The translations under genes and the position numbers were made by a program. The notes under the pieces were generated by a model. That model had not been told where the DNA came from. It was given only the letters and a program-made list of their open reading frames with translations, and made no database searches. DNA of 34,749 bases from Pseudomonadota bacterium (GTDB taxonomy: Bacteria; Pseudomonadota; Gammaproteobacteria; Thiotrichales; Thiotrichaceae), in NCBI GenBank assembly GCA_002747455.1, contig PDPG01000027.1, forward strand, positions 1-34,749, written 5' to 3'. Shown here one piece after another: positions 1 through 8,526 of this stretch (position 1 is the stretch's first letter; every line of letters begins with the position of its first letter).

Positions 1-13
1 ATAGAAGCAGTTT

Positions 14-1672
14 TTGAGGACATGGGGGGAAGCCAAATCCTTTATCATCTACACTTTATTTGCTTGGTCGGCAAGTGAAATTAAGTGCGATTGCCCTAGT
101 ATAGAGAGCGGTAGCGTCGTCACTGTAGGCGATATGGTTAACAATCTGAAGCAATTTAATGATGATTTTTCTTCAGATGGATCTTTCGGTAATGAAGAAA
201 AAGGCTTATCCCCTGAGAAGTTCTATGATGCAGCCGGTGATGAAGTAGAGAAACTTAAAGAGTCTAATTTAGTTGAACCAGCGGCTATAACTAGAACCAA
301 GCAATTAATTACCATAAGGCAAGCGCAGACCCGAGATGGTGTTTTCACGCCACAAGGAAGTTCTGGTGAAAACCCAACAGAAGTTGCGCAAGCAAAGGCT
401 CTTGTCAGCGAGGTGAGGAGCTGGGTAGCGGCACTTCAGGATCTTGAAAATCCCGCGCACATTTTCCTTGATGAAGCGGAAACTCTGAGTAGCGCTCTAG
501 ACTCGAATAGTGGTGCAGTACTTGAAGTGTACGCGATGGCTCTAGAAAGTGCCACTTATGCTATTTTGGGGCAAGATGACGATGCGCCAGCGGTTCTGAC
601 TATGCTTGAAACAAGCACCACCGATTCTATTTCTGCTTCAATTGAGGAAAAGGCGTCGTTTCCGACTGTGGTTGAGGTTACGCATGAAGATGGTCAAGTA
701 ATTGGATCAATCAAGATCACAAAAAACGATAGCCCACTACAGTACGTAATTTCTGGGAGTGACCTTCATGGTGTAGCACTCAACACCACCCTTTCTATGA
801 ATGTAGACCCACTGGCTGAAACAATCGCCGCGGGTGATGTTGTTGTTAACGTAAACGGTAAGGCAAGCAACCAAAACGTTTCGATTGACATAAGTGATGC
901 AAAATTTACTACAACTCTTACTGAGGAGTGGGATACGAGCGACAACGATGGCCCAGTGCTCGGAGCTGCTGCCCTCAAGGGTGCACTAGCGGTAACGTCG
1001 CTAAGCTCTGGAAAAGCAACTAATAAAAAGATTACAGCAGATGCTGAAATCAAGTTTGTCGCACTGAACTCAAAAGTTGACTCCTTCGTCGATAATGACA
1101 CGGGTCTTTCGCTGGAAAAAGTTGCCTTAGACAATCTCACTGTCAGTAATGATCGTGGGGAAACGGCCGGACTTAGTGCCTCACTCAGTATCAATAATGC
1201 GGCTCATTTCGACACCCTATCCTACCTTGAGGGGTGGTATGACTACGATGATGCAGTCCAGCCGGTGGTCAATGTAGACTTCAGCAAGGCCGAGGATGGT
1301 ATGGAAACCGCAGACAGCTTCCTTGATGCAACGCTCAATATCACTGGCTCTATTAATTTAGAAGGAAAAGATGAAGCTACCCTTACCATTACCACTAATA
1401 AAACAGGCATTAAATCGGGCAATATGACAGCTACCCTGGGATACTCGGGTAAAACCCTACAACTCAGTGCTAATACTACCAATGGATCTGAGGATGGAAC
1501 GGATTTTTCAGTGAGCTTCAAGAATTCAGATGGAGCTACGATGAAGTTATCTAGGTCAAAAGGCCAGATGACCGGTGAAGTCATGGTTGGAAGCACTCGG
1601 GTTGGAACCATCAATAGCCAAGATGGTGTGGCGGTTATTCGCTACAACGATGGCACCTTCGAGTCGCTGTAG
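14..1672 (+). CDS. Hypothetical beta-rich envelope or secreted protein, start uncertain
   Basis: I do not recognise the family. The protein is acidic, rich in D/S/T/N, low in cysteine and has many alternating hydrophobic/polar stretches, which suggests a beta-rich exported protein. The middle and C-terminal parts look like diverged copies of one strand-rich unit (runs such as the GxINLEGKDEATLTI type). The start is unclear. The frame is closed by a TAG at 2-4, so the first usable start is TTG at 14. From there the N-terminus has basic residues and a short hydrophobic run (FIIYTLFAW), like a damaged or unusual signal peptide, without a canonical lipobox. The first in-frame ATG is at 134, and starting there would remove any export signal. 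The strong terminator at 1708-1735 closes the gene. Coding is supported by length; function is unknown. Confidence 0.6.
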   Translation: MRTWGEAKSFIIYTLFAWSASEIKCDCPSIESGSVVTVGDMVNNLKQFNDDFSSDGSFGNEEKGLSPEKFYDAAGDEVEKLKESNLVEPAAITRTKQLITIRQAQTRDGVFTPQGSSGENPTEVAQAKALVSEVRSWVAALQDLENPAHIFLDEAETLSSALDSNSGAVLEVYAMALESATYAILGQDDDAPAVLTMLETSTTDSISASIEEKASFPTVVEVTHEDGQVIGSIKITKNDSPLQYVISGSDLHGVALNTTLSMNVDPLAETIAAGDVVVNVNGKASNQNVSIDISDAKFTTTLTEEWDTSDNDGPVLGAAALKGALAVTSLSSGKATNKKITADAEIKFVALNSKVDSFVDNDTGLSLEKVALDNLTVSNDRGETAGLSASLSINNAAHFDTLSYLEGWYDYDDAVQPVVNVDFSKAEDGMETADSFLDATLNITGSINLEGKDEATLTITTNKTGIKSGNMTATLGYSGKTLQLSANTTNGSEDGTDFSVSFKNSDGATMKLSRSKGQMTGEVMVGSTRVGTINSQDGVAVIRYNDGTFESL

Positions 1673-1707
1673 AGCCTGGCGGAATCTAACCATACTGACG
1701 ATAAACT

Positions 1708-1735
1708 AAGGCGACTCCCCGGGGTCGCCTTTTTT
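1708..1735 (+). terminator. Rho-independent terminator after the first gene
   Basis: AGGCGAC (1709-1715) pairs with GTCGCCT (1724-1730) around a C/G-rich loop and is followed by a run of six T (1730-1735). It sits 36 bases after the stop at 1672 and ends only 13 bases before the next start codon at 1749. Confidence 0.9.
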
Positions 1736-1748
1736 ATAGAAATCCTTT

Positions 1749-2825
1749 ATGACTTCACACACACAAGCCTTGTTGCTATTACTGGCACTCCTGCCCAGTA
1801 CCTCCAATGCTGACAATATCAGTCCTTATATTGAATTCGACTCATTTCTACTGAGTGAGCCTATTGCACTAGATGCCATCAACAAGAATTGGAATGCCGA
1901 TTACCACCCTCATGGAGAAAACCAGATCGCTTCTATATGGCTAGAATCTGGAGTTAAAAAAGGGGACTGGTCCTACGGAGCTTTATTACGCGAAGAGTAT
2001 CAACTAAATTTCAGCACTGACACCGCAGACCTTTATTATAATACTGCCAATAATAAGGACCTCCCCCTCAACCAAGACTACCAGCTAGATTTGGACGCCT
2101 ACCGCTTTCGAGGCCGTGGTATCCGTATAAGCAAGCACGTTATAACCAATAACAAGTTTGAATTCAGACTCGGATCAAGTTTATTTTATGCATCACACTT
2201 GTTATCTGGCGGGCTCTCCGGGTTTGCCAATGCAAATAGCATCAATAAATACACTTATAACTTTGGAGTAGATTATCAATATGACGAGGATGTCTTGACT
2301 GGTAGAAAAGGAACAACACCTCCTGATGGGATAGGCTTAGCTATTGACACAGAAGTAAAATGGAAACCTACAGAAAAACTTCAAGTCAACGCAAATATCA
2401 AAGACTTAGTCGGAGCAATTTACTGGAAAAATGCGCCGTACACCAAAGCCGTTGCCAACTCTAACACAGTAACAATTGACGGCAATGGCTTTACGCATGT
2501 TAACCCCGTATTAACAGGTATTGAGGGCTATCGGTCTAGTTATACTCAACAGTTAAAGCCATCTGTGAATTTATCTGCTGAGTACTCTATCAACACCTCG
2601 CCTTACTCTATCACCCTTCAAGGGAAGCACTCTGGAAATCTAAGCCTGTTCAGCGTAGGTGGAAGCAAGAAAACTGGACGAGGTAAAGTGTCGCTTCATT
2701 ATTGGCCAACTATCAAGACAATCGAAGCTTACTATCGATTAAAAAATATTGGTCTCTCCGTCGGCTTGGATGACTTAAACTTCTCGGACACCAGGGCCTT
2801 CTGGCTAACAATAAAGTACCAATGA
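1749..2825 (+). CDS. Putative outer-membrane beta-barrel protein, unknown function
   Basis: The 358-residue protein opens with a clear Sec signal peptide (hydrophobic LLLLLALLP, likely cleavage after SNA near residue 21). The rest alternates polar and aromatic/hydrophobic residues, with frequent strand-like segments ending in aromatic residues, as in outer-membrane barrels. The last strand is FWLTIKYQ. I cannot place it in a named family, though its length suits a 12-16-strand barrel. The start is supported by the signal peptide. No convincing ribosome-binding site precedes it, and the ATG lies only 13 bases after the terminator of the preceding gene, so its own promoter would have to lie inside that gene or transcription must read through. 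Confidence 0.6.
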   Translation: MTSHTQALLLLLALLPSTSNADNISPYIEFDSFLLSEPIALDAINKNWNADYHPHGENQIASIWLESGVKKGDWSYGALLREEYQLNFSTDTADLYYNTANNKDLPLNQDYQLDLDAYRFRGRGIRISKHVITNNKFEFRLGSSLFYASHLLSGGLSGFANANSINKYTYNFGVDYQYDEDVLTGRKGTTPPDGIGLAIDTEVKWKPTEKLQVNANIKDLVGAIYWKNAPYTKAVANSNTVTIDGNGFTHVNPVLTGIEGYRSSYTQQLKPSVNLSAEYSINTSPYSITLQGKHSGNLSLFSVGGSKKTGRGKVSLHYWPTIKTIEAYYRLKNIGLSVGLDDLNFSDTRAFWLTIKYQ

Positions 2826-2837
2826 CGAGGTTTATAT

Positions 2838-2865
2838 GGATGGGCTGCACCTGTGATAGCCATCC
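2838..2865. other. Inverted repeat after the barrel gene
   Basis: GGATGGGCT (2838-2846) can pair, with one bulge, with AGCCATCC (2858-2865), just after the barrel gene stop. No T-run follows on either strand, so it may be only a weak or Rho-assisted 3' hairpin. Confidence 0.3.
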
Positions 2866-3042
2866 GCACATATATTAGGCTATTCCGAAAGAAATCAACG
2901 GAAAGCATTCTCCAATATAAAGTGATCCTGAATCGCCTCCGATATTCCAACATAAAATGAGCCCGAACGTGGATTGTTGATGTGCTTCATGGCACGGGTC
3001 AGCGGATACTCACATGCTCAGCTCAAACGGCTTATTAAGTAG

Positions 3043-3139
3043 TAATACCATTTCCATTAAATATTGGTACTATCCACACAGTTTGTGTCAGGTTTGGAGG
3101 ATGATGTCTGATATCACAATTTAATGGGATTGGTATAAC
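3043..3139. mobile_element. MITE-like element with terminal inverted repeats
   Basis: The terminal repeats are 3043-3062 on the left and 3119-3138 on the right. The right one, reverse-complemented, matches the left at 17 of 20 positions, with a shared core CCATTAAAT. The interior of about 56 bases has no coding capacity. The triplet TAG flanks both sides (3040-3042 and 3140-3142), compatible with a short target duplication. It lies in the 411-base gap between two convergent genes; apart from the weak hairpin at 2838-2865, nothing else recognisable was found in 2826-3236. Confidence 0.55.
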
Positions 3140-3236
3140 TAGACACTCATCACTCGACCAGAAACAACGGTTTCAAGCGTCAATACACCGATACAGATAT
3201 ACGCCCGCCGGCAAAGATTGGAGAACGGCGCAAGCC

Positions 3237-4208
3237 TCAAAAGCTCTTGCCAAATTTAACAGTCAACCATAAAGCCAACCTTTGCCAGTTTTCCCAAAAC
3301 GGCCGCAGATAAACACACCACAAAGGCTCATCAACTTTCCGACCCGCCTGTAGGATTCCATAATCTAACGTCTGATTAGGCTCGGAGTGATACAGTGTTC
3401 CACCCAACCGATCCCAAACAGACAATACGACACCATAATTTTTATTGTAATGTGCCGGATCAGTTGAGTGATGAATATGGTGCTGCGCCGGTGAAATCAG
3501 CCATCGCTCAACTGCGTTCGGGTAAGGAATGCCCACTGGCGAATGGCGCAAATTCGAGCCGGTGACATTGAACAGAAATAGCAATACATTGACGCCAAAC
3601 ACGGTCACTAAGTCAACGCCAGAGCCAAACAAAAACACAAAACTGCCAATGCAAGCGCCCTGCACCAAGGTACTGCGCAGGCTAAACATAACTCCCTCGA
3701 CGGGATGGGCACGAAAAATGGTGAGTGGCGTCAGGTTGGTTGCTGTATGATGCACCTGATGAAAGCGCCACAGGATGCGGGACTGATGCATCCAGCGATG
3801 CACCAAATACTTAGTGGCATCATCCAACAAAAATAGCACCACAGTAAACAGTATCGTTACGATACTCACTGACCAGTCTGCAAAGGGCTTTGGCGTACTG
3901 ACGTAGTGCATGGATTCAAAGAAAAAAGTGGCAACAGCTAACTGCCCTAACAACAGGGGCGAGATCAACATCATGATGATCTTGTTAAGCACCAGTAAGC
4001 TATAATCGATTTTTGCGGAGCGTGAGAGCCATACCTCACGGGAGAACAGCGTCTGCGTTGCCTTGGCTATTGTGTGTCGCTGTTTCAGCAATAGCCAAGC
4101 CATACTAATAACCCCAGCACACAACAGATACCCGATAAACACTCGCTTTTTGGGGTTTAGAAAGGTGTCGCTCAACTCGGCCAAGAGAGCAACAATAAAA
4201 TCAGGCAT
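3237..4208 (-). CDS. Sterol desaturase / fatty acid hydroxylase superfamily protein
   Basis: This integral-membrane di-iron enzyme shows the histidine clusters of the superfamily: HRWMH (residues 137-141), HQVHH (150-154) and HHIHH (243-247). Together they form the eight-histidine metal site facing the cytoplasm. Hydrophobic membrane segments occur near residues 22-42, 70-95, 112-130 and 180-218. Members hydroxylate or desaturate lipid or sterol-like substrates; the substrate here cannot be told from sequence. The length of 323 aa is normal. It reads on the minus strand downstream of the DUF4856 gene, but the terminator at 4221-4258 lies between them, so it probably has separate or read-through expression. 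No strong ribosome-binding site is seen before the ATG. Confidence 0.88.
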   Translation of the reverse strand: MPDFIVALLAELSDTFLNPKKRVFIGYLLCAGVISMAWLLLKQRHTIAKATQTLFSREVWLSRSAKIDYSLLVLNKIIMMLISPLLLGQLAVATFFFESMHYVSTPKPFADWSVSIVTILFTVVLFLLDDATKYLVHRWMHQSRILWRFHQVHHTATNLTPLTIFRAHPVEGVMFSLRSTLVQGACIGSFVFLFGSGVDLVTVFGVNVLLFLFNVTGSNLRHSPVGIPYPNAVERWLISPAQHHIHHSTDPAHYNKNYGVVLSVWDRLGGTLYHSEPNQTLDYGILQAGRKVDEPLWCVYLRPFWENWQRLALWLTVKFGKSF

Positions 4209-4220
4209 ACCGTCAATACC

Positions 4221-4256
4221 AAAAAAACGGAATAGGCGACTGAACCCATTCCGTTT
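4221..4256 (-). terminator. Rho-independent terminator of the exbB-exbD-tonB-DUF4856 operon
   Basis: AAACGGAAT (4225-4233) and ATTCCGTTT (4248-4256) form a perfect 9-bp stem. Read on the minus strand, it is followed by a run of seven T (the A-run 4221-4227 on plus). It lies 32 bases past the stop codon at 4288. Confidence 0.88.
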
Positions 4257-4287
4257 CTTAACTTGTCATGCTTACCGAGCAACCGTT

Positions 4288-5697
4288 TTAGTCGTTTTCA
4301 GCGCTGCTTTTCTCTTCCAGCTTAGCACTCAACTCAGACAGGTCATCCGTCACTTCCTTACTCAGACCTTTCAGAGCAAACCGCTCTTTCAGTAACTTCT
4401 GCAACTTCACCATGTGAATCATGTACTCACCCATGCCCATGGATTTGCTGGTTACATAATTACCCTTGTCATCAATGCCCGTAACCTGGTCGCCTGTGAG
4501 CAAGACAGGGCCGAAGCCAACTAAGCGGTTCATTTTAACGGCTGTCTCGCCCAAGTCTTTCCCGCTCATTTGCAGTGCCAGCGTGAAGCCTTTTAACTCA
4601 CCCCAGTGCTTGGCATAGTCACGGAAGTCTTTCTTGGTTTGCTCCATAGAAGCATTGTCATCTTGTAGCTTTTTCAGATCGCCATACACAGCACCTGCAT
4701 ACTTAAATGCGGCCTCAGCCAACACCTTTTCCCAGTTGCTCTTAATAATCTTGGCGTACTCAATTAACTGACCGCGTTGTGCACCACTCAGCTTCTTACC
4801 GTTTGCGCTGGTGATCAAATGACGACCGTCGATAAAGGCTTTTGTGATCGTGTGCAGGTAGTTCGTCTTGCCGCCTTTATCCGCACCGGCAGCGTAATAA
4901 GCATTGGCAAAGGTCATTTCAGACTTCAGGTCAACCTGACCGTCTTTGTTAGCATCTGCTGCTGCGAACGCCTCCTTCTTACCTTTAGCAATCGCATAAA
5001 CCGTTGCTGGATCCAGGCTCAGTGCATTTGCCGGTGCGCCGAAATAACCAAACGCCTCATCCCACACATGCTCTTTACCAGTGTAGGCCGCGCCATCCTT
5101 GTATGGCTTGTCATTTGGTTTATTATCCGCCGCCAGCTTCTCATCCAGATAGTTATCCACTGCCTGATTGTAGAAAACCGCACCAATAGCCGTCTTTGAG
5201 AATAGCTGGCCATAGTCATACGCCAACACAGGATCGTAACCACCTGCCGTTGCAGCAGACTTCTCCAGCATAAATGCCAAAACCTCAGCACCGGTCATAT
5301 TACCAGGCCACCCTGGTACCAGACCTTTGTATGCCTTTCCTTTCAGGTTCTTGCCACCAGAAAGCTCGTCAATCATTGTCTGCTTAACCTTGAAGCCGTC
5401 CTTGCTGGCAGGGTGAACAATAACGCGACCCTTATCTTTGCCCACGTAATAGCTCATCAGTTTCTCTTTCAGCGCAGGATTTGGCCTGCCATTTCCACCT
5501 GCGGCCATCTTTTTCAAAGAATCATGCAGTGCGTAACGGGCAATTTGGCCACCGTAAGATACCGATGATTTTTTGTCACCATCATAACCCTTCACTGTCA
5601 CTGGAAAATCCACATAGGATTTTGATGCATCGGCCATCGCATTACCAGCCGTAAACAGGGCGATACTGATTGCTGCCCCAATTTGATATTTTTTCAC
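4288..5697 (-). CDS. DUF4856-family exported protein of an iron locus
   Basis: The protein resembles the DUF4856 family, exported proteins often found near imelysin and TonB genes; the molecular role is unknown. I place the start at GTG 5697, not at the upstream ATG 5766. The GTG is preceded by AGAGGG at good spacing and opens a typical signal peptide (VKKYQIG, hydrophobic ISIALF, cleavage after NAMA). This gives 469 residues. A calcium-loop-like segment DANKDGQVDLKSE resembles an EF-hand loop, which could bind a cation. The gene lies 100 bases after tonB on the same strand and before the operon terminator, so it is probably co-transcribed with exbB-exbD-tonB. That position and the family associations support a role in iron handling outside the cytoplasm; this is inference. 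Confidence 0.78.
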   Translation of the reverse strand: MKKYQIGAAISIALFTAGNAMADASKSYVDFPVTVKGYDGDKKSSVSYGGQIARYALHDSLKKMAAGGNGRPNPALKEKLMSYYVGKDKGRVIVHPASKDGFKVKQTMIDELSGGKNLKGKAYKGLVPGWPGNMTGAEVLAFMLEKSAATAGGYDPVLAYDYGQLFSKTAIGAVFYNQAVDNYLDEKLAADNKPNDKPYKDGAAYTGKEHVWDEAFGYFGAPANALSLDPATVYAIAKGKKEAFAAADANKDGQVDLKSEMTFANAYYAAGADKGGKTNYLHTITKAFIDGRHLITSANGKKLSGAQRGQLIEYAKIIKSNWEKVLAEAAFKYAGAVYGDLKKLQDDNASMEQTKKDFRDYAKHWGELKGFTLALQMSGKDLGETAVKMNRLVGFGPVLLTGDQVTGIDDKGNYVTSKSMGMGEYMIHMVKLQKLLKERFALKGLSKEVTDDLSELSAKLEEKSSAEND

Positions 5698-5797
5698 TCT
5701 GTTGTCCCTCTTGTAAATAGACTGATCAATTACACAACCGCGAATAATTAAGCATAACAAGACCATAAATGCAAATTATTCTTAATTACTTTCATCG

Positions 5798-7141
5798 TTA
5801 TCTCAGACGGAAGTGAACCGGCACTTGTACAATTGATGGAATCGCCTTTCCACCACGCTTTGCAGCAACAAACACCCATTGCCGAACTGACTTCAAGGCA
5901 GCTTGATCCAGGGAGCGATTACCCGACGACTGATGCACAACGACATTGGTAACACGTCCCTGCGGGTTAACATTGGCACGGACAATCACTGTCCCTTCAA
6001 TCCCTCTGCGGCGAGCAACCCTTGGGTACTTCACTCCAGTTCGTGAACGATAGTTGGGGTTGGTCATAACCGGAACGCCGCTGCCCTGTGCCGCTGGTTG
6101 TGTTGTCGGTGCCACAGGCTTTCTGGCAGTGGGCTGTGTCGCTGGTTTTCTGGCTGCCTGCTGACTTTTAACTGCGGCAGCTCTGGCTTGAGCTTCGGCG
6201 CGAGCCTGGGCTTGGCGACGTTGACTCTCCAACGCTTGTGCGCGCCTTTGCCTGGCAGCTCTTTCTGCTTCCTGCCATTGCTTCGCCTCCCACTGTTGTC
6301 TACGTTGGGCAGCCAACTGTTGCGCCTGTTGCTTTTGTAACTGCTGTTGGCGTGCCCATGCCTCTGCCCGCTGTTTCGCGGCTCGTTTTTCTGCAGCAAG
6401 CTTTCCTGCCTCAATACGCTTTTTTTCTTCCCACTCACGACGACGTTGTTCGGCCAGTGCTTTTTCACGCTTAATCTGCTGCTGGCGCTTCCACTCCTCG
6501 GCACGCTTTTTGGCCGCTAGCTGTTCAGCGGCTAAGCGCTTCTTTTCTTCCCATTCACGGCGACGTTGCTCAGCCAGTGCTTTTTCACGCTTAACCTGTT
6601 GCTGGCGCTCCCATTCCTCAGCACGCTTTTTGGCTGCCGATTGTTCAGCGGCCAGGCGTTTTTTCTCCTCCCACTCACGGCGACGCTGCTCAGCAAGCTG
6701 TTGCTGTTTAATTTGACGCTGCCGCGCTTCCCACTCTCTTTGACGTTGCTCACGCAGTGCTTCTGCGCGACGCTTCGCCACAAGCTGCTGCTCAATCGCC
6801 TTTTTACGAGCAATTTCTGCCTTAATTTGCTCTGGGTCAGGTGTCCGAACCGGTGGCGGCAATGGAGCGGGCTCAGGCTCTGGAGCGGGCTCAGGTTCTG
6901 GAGCGGGTTCAGGCTCTGGAACGGGTTCAGGCTCTGGAGCAGGCTCAGGTTCCAGGGCAGGTTCTGGCTCTGGGGTTGGTTCAGGAACAGGTTCAGGCTC
7001 CGGTATAAATTGAGCCAAGTCAATTGGAACAAGTTTTGGTTCTTCGACCACCACTTCTTTATGCAGAATCATAGGGAGCATCAACCAAAGCAATGCACCA
7101 TGTATGATGGCTGATAGCGTAAACCCGCGAAAACGATCCAC
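5798..7141 (-). CDS. tonB: Energy transducer TonB with extended Pro/Glu and coiled-coil region
   Basis: TonB carries proton-motive energy from ExbB/ExbD to outer-membrane receptors. The 447-residue protein has an N-terminal membrane anchor (about residues 7-25). A Pro-Glu repeat spacer (47-95) follows, then a long charged helical region (about 104-330) and a C-terminal TonB domain (about 365-447) with [30 protein letters not shown] and VPVHF. It is much longer than the usual 240-280 residues. Within the helix, residues 151-190 and 191-230 are near-identical 40-residue repeats, with a third diverged copy after them. This TolA-like helix may lengthen the reach across the periplasm. The start is GTG, overlapping the exbD stop by one base (TAGTG), which indicates translational coupling. 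Confidence 0.93.
   Translation of the reverse strand: MDRFRGFTLSAIIHGALLWLMLPMILHKEVVVEEPKLVPIDLAQFIPEPEPVPEPTPEPEPALEPEPAPEPEPVPEPEPAPEPEPAPEPEPAPLPPPVRTPDPEQIKAEIARKKAIEQQLVAKRRAEALREQRQREWEARQRQIKQQQLAEQRRREWEEKKRLAAEQSAAKKRAEEWERQQQVKREKALAEQRRREWEEKKRLAAEQLAAKKRAEEWKRQQQIKREKALAEQRRREWEEKKRIEAGKLAAEKRAAKQRAEAWARQQQLQKQQAQQLAAQRRQQWEAKQWQEAERAARQRRAQALESQRRQAQARAEAQARAAAVKSQQAARKPATQPTARKPVAPTTQPAAQGSGVPVMTNPNYRSRTGVKYPRVARRRGIEGTVIVRANVNPQGRVTNVVVHQSSGNRSLDQAALKSVRQWVFVAAKRGGKAIPSIVQVPVHFRLR
6411..6691 (-). repeat. 120-bp in-frame tandem repeat inside tonB
   Basis: Minus-strand positions 6691-6572 and 6571-6452 encode two near-identical 40-residue units starting [18 protein letters not shown] third partial unit ([16 protein letters not shown]) begins at 6451. 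The bases are also nearly identical, so the expansion is recent. The end at 6411 is approximate. Confidence 0.85.
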
Positions 7142-7524
7142 TAGCGAGCTTCCTTTTCAGCCTGAATCGAAAGGTTTGTAAATTGCTGCTGCTTCAACAG
7201 GTCGATCAACGATATAAAGTGTTCAAACACCGCAGTTTTATCAATCCGCAGTACAATCAGCTGATCTTTCGGAATATCCACCAAGCGTTGCCCGATCTCA
7301 TCCAGTGATACCTGGTCTTCCTCAAAGAACAGCTCATTATCAGCATTGACCGAGATTTGTAATGGCTTCACATTACGCGGGGCTTCACCAACAGTGCCAG
7401 CCTTCGGCAACGTCACATCAATAAGCCCTTGCGATACAAAGCTCGCTGTGGTCAACACAATGGCCAACAACACCAACATAATATCGATAAAGGGGATCAT
7501 ATTGATCTGGTCAAAACGCTTCAT
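7141..7524 (-). CDS. exbD: Biopolymer transport protein ExbD
   Basis: ExbD is the single-span stator subunit that works with ExbB to power TonB. The protein is 127 aa, normal for a short ExbD. The N-terminus reads [13 protein letters not shown], placing the essential membrane aspartate at D14, equivalent to the conserved proton-binding Asp of the family. A periplasmic domain of about 85 residues follows. It starts 6 bases after exbB and its TAG stop overlaps the tonB GTG start. The operon order exbB-exbD-tonB is the usual one for an auxiliary TonB system. Confidence 0.93.
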   Translation of the reverse strand: MKRFDQINMIPFIDIMLVLLAIVLTTASFVSQGLIDVTLPKAGTVGEAPRNVKPLQISVNADNELFFEEDQVSLDEIGQRLVDIPKDQLIVLRIDKTAVFEHFISLIDLLKQQQFTNLSIQAEKEAR

Positions 7525-7530
7525 GCCCGC

Positions 7531-8028
7531 TCAACCTCGCTCATCCGACCTTATCCCTTGGGCTTGGCTGTCTTGATCGGCAACCCACTGGGACACGAGG
7601 ACATCCACACGACGCATCAATGCGTTGTAAAACAGAATGGCTGGAATCGCCACCAACAAGCCAGCAGCCGTCGCTTTTAGTGCCATCGCCAAGCCGACCA
7701 TGATCTTACCAACGTCCATGTTGCCATCTTGGCCCATCGTGTTGAAAGTCAGCAAAATGCCAATCACCGTTCCCAACAACCCAACATAAGGTGCATTGGC
7801 TGCCACGCTGGAGATAACCGTTAAATTGTTCGTCAAGTCACTTTTCAACAACTCAATGTGATTAAACGATGCGAGCCGCACTCTACGGTAGTAAAAGTAG
7901 CGCTCAATCGAGAATGCCAGCATTAAAAAGCTCATAAATCCCAAAACACCAATCACCATGTAGTCGAGGTATTGATGCAGAAATTCTATTAAATCCATTG
8001 ATTCCACTGACGAGCTGATAGTTTCCAT
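7531..8028 (-). CDS. exbB: Biopolymer transport protein ExbB (MotA/TolQ/ExbB proton channel family)
   Basis: ExbB forms the inner-membrane channel around ExbD. The 165-residue protein has three membrane segments (about residues 23-42, 85-105 and 115-140) and the family signature ANAPYVGLLGTVIGILLTF followed by GLAMALKATAAGLLVAIPA. It is short compared with Escherichia coli ExbB (about 244 aa), as is typical of the small ExbB class. It is the first gene of the leftward operon, starting in the divergent region shared with hemP. The ATG at 8028 has only a weak ribosome-binding site; the ATG at 7998, preceded by GTGGAATCA, is an alternative start. Confidence 0.92.
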   Translation of the reverse strand: METISSSVESMDLIEFLHQYLDYMVIGVLGFMSFLMLAFSIERYFYYRRVRLASFNHIELLKSDLTNNLTVISSVAANAPYVGLLGTVIGILLTFNTMGQDGNMDVGKIMVGLAMALKATAAGLLVAIPAILFYNALMRRVDVLVSQWVADQDSQAQGIRSDERG

Positions 8029-8086
8029 AAGGCTGCTTCGTTATCCGGCGTTAGTATGTAACCCGACATGGCGGGGCTGAAAGGCG

Positions 8087-8109
8087 CAAATGTTACTTAA
8101 TCGCATTTG
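8087..8109. promoter_or_regulatory. Inverted repeat in the exbB-hemP divergent region
   Basis: CAAATG (8087-8092) and CATTTG (8104-8109) form an inverted repeat with an 11-base AT-rich centre, close to the exbB side. It could be a second, diverged regulator site (Fur or other). The match to the Fur consensus is poor. Confidence 0.3.
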
Positions 8110-8192
8110 TATTTGCAACAAACATCAAGCTTGTGAATTGCCTGAAAGATAAGAAGCATTTGCCTTTACTTCAAGTCGCTGATACCCTGTGA

Positions 8193-8211
8193 GTTAATGA
8201 GAATCACTCCC
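8193..8211. promoter_or_regulatory. Fur-box-like operator
   Basis: The 19-mer beginning GTTAATGAGAATCACT matches the classical Fur box GATAATGATAATCATTATC at 13 of 19 positions by my count. It lies 28-46 bases upstream of hemP and between the two divergent iron operons, so it could control hemP and possibly exbB. Confidence 0.65.
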
Positions 8212-8238
8212 ATTTAACAAACACAGACGGATACTGAA

Positions 8239-8424
8239 ATGAATACTTCAGAACTCCCTAGCTTAAATCTGAAAACCATTATGGCCGGACAGAAACAGGT
8301 TATTCTGAAACACGGTAATAAGCCTTATCTGTTGAGCATCACACGGCGTGGGAAACTTATCCTGACCGCAGCGGAATTCGATGGTGCAGAAGAAATTGGC
8401 TCAACACAGCCAAGCACACAATAG
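8239..8424 (+). CDS. hemP: Hemin uptake protein HemP
   Basis: This is a 61-residue protein of the HemP/HmuP family. The family core is visible as VILKHGNKPYLLSITRRGKLILT (residues about 21-43; the YLLSITRRGKLILT part is the signature). HemP proteins are small, cytosolic, iron-regulated and associated with haem uptake loci; HmuP can act as a co-activator of haem transport genes. It is the first gene of the rightward operon and starts 28 bases after the Fur-box-like site. No haem receptor is encoded in the window, which is unusual for hemP. About 100 bases separate it from the first imelysin gene, including a small CGTCG/CGACG hairpin at 8457-8472. Confidence 0.85.
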   Translation: MNTSELPSLNLKTIMAGQKQVILKHGNKPYLLSITRRGKLILTAAEFDGAEEIGSTQPSTQ

Positions 8425-8526
8425 TGTTACCCCACTCAGACATGCTGCATTGTCTACGTCGTTGGTGCGACGCTAAGCGCGGCGGTCTGTTTATTACTTA
8501 ATCAATATCTAAGACAATCCAAATTT

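Noticed and set aside
766..1614. Two minus-strand frames (142 and 123 codons) opposite the first gene
   Set aside because: They are antisense shadows with no ribosome-binding site, signal or family motif, while the plus-strand frame spans the whole interval.
5698..5766. ATG-initiated N-terminal extension of the DUF4856 gene
   Set aside because: The extension has no family character and would bury the signal peptide; the GTG at 5697 has a good ribosome-binding site.
5769..5795. Possible Fur box between tonB and the DUF4856 gene
   Set aside because: Only about 11 of 19 positions match and the region is generally AT-rich, so it is not distinguishable from chance.
6566..7114. 182-codon plus-strand frame opposite tonB, rich in Leu/Trp/Arg
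   Set aside because: It is the antisense shadow of the Pro-Glu and Lys-Arg-Glu repeats of tonB, and tonB has full family motifs.
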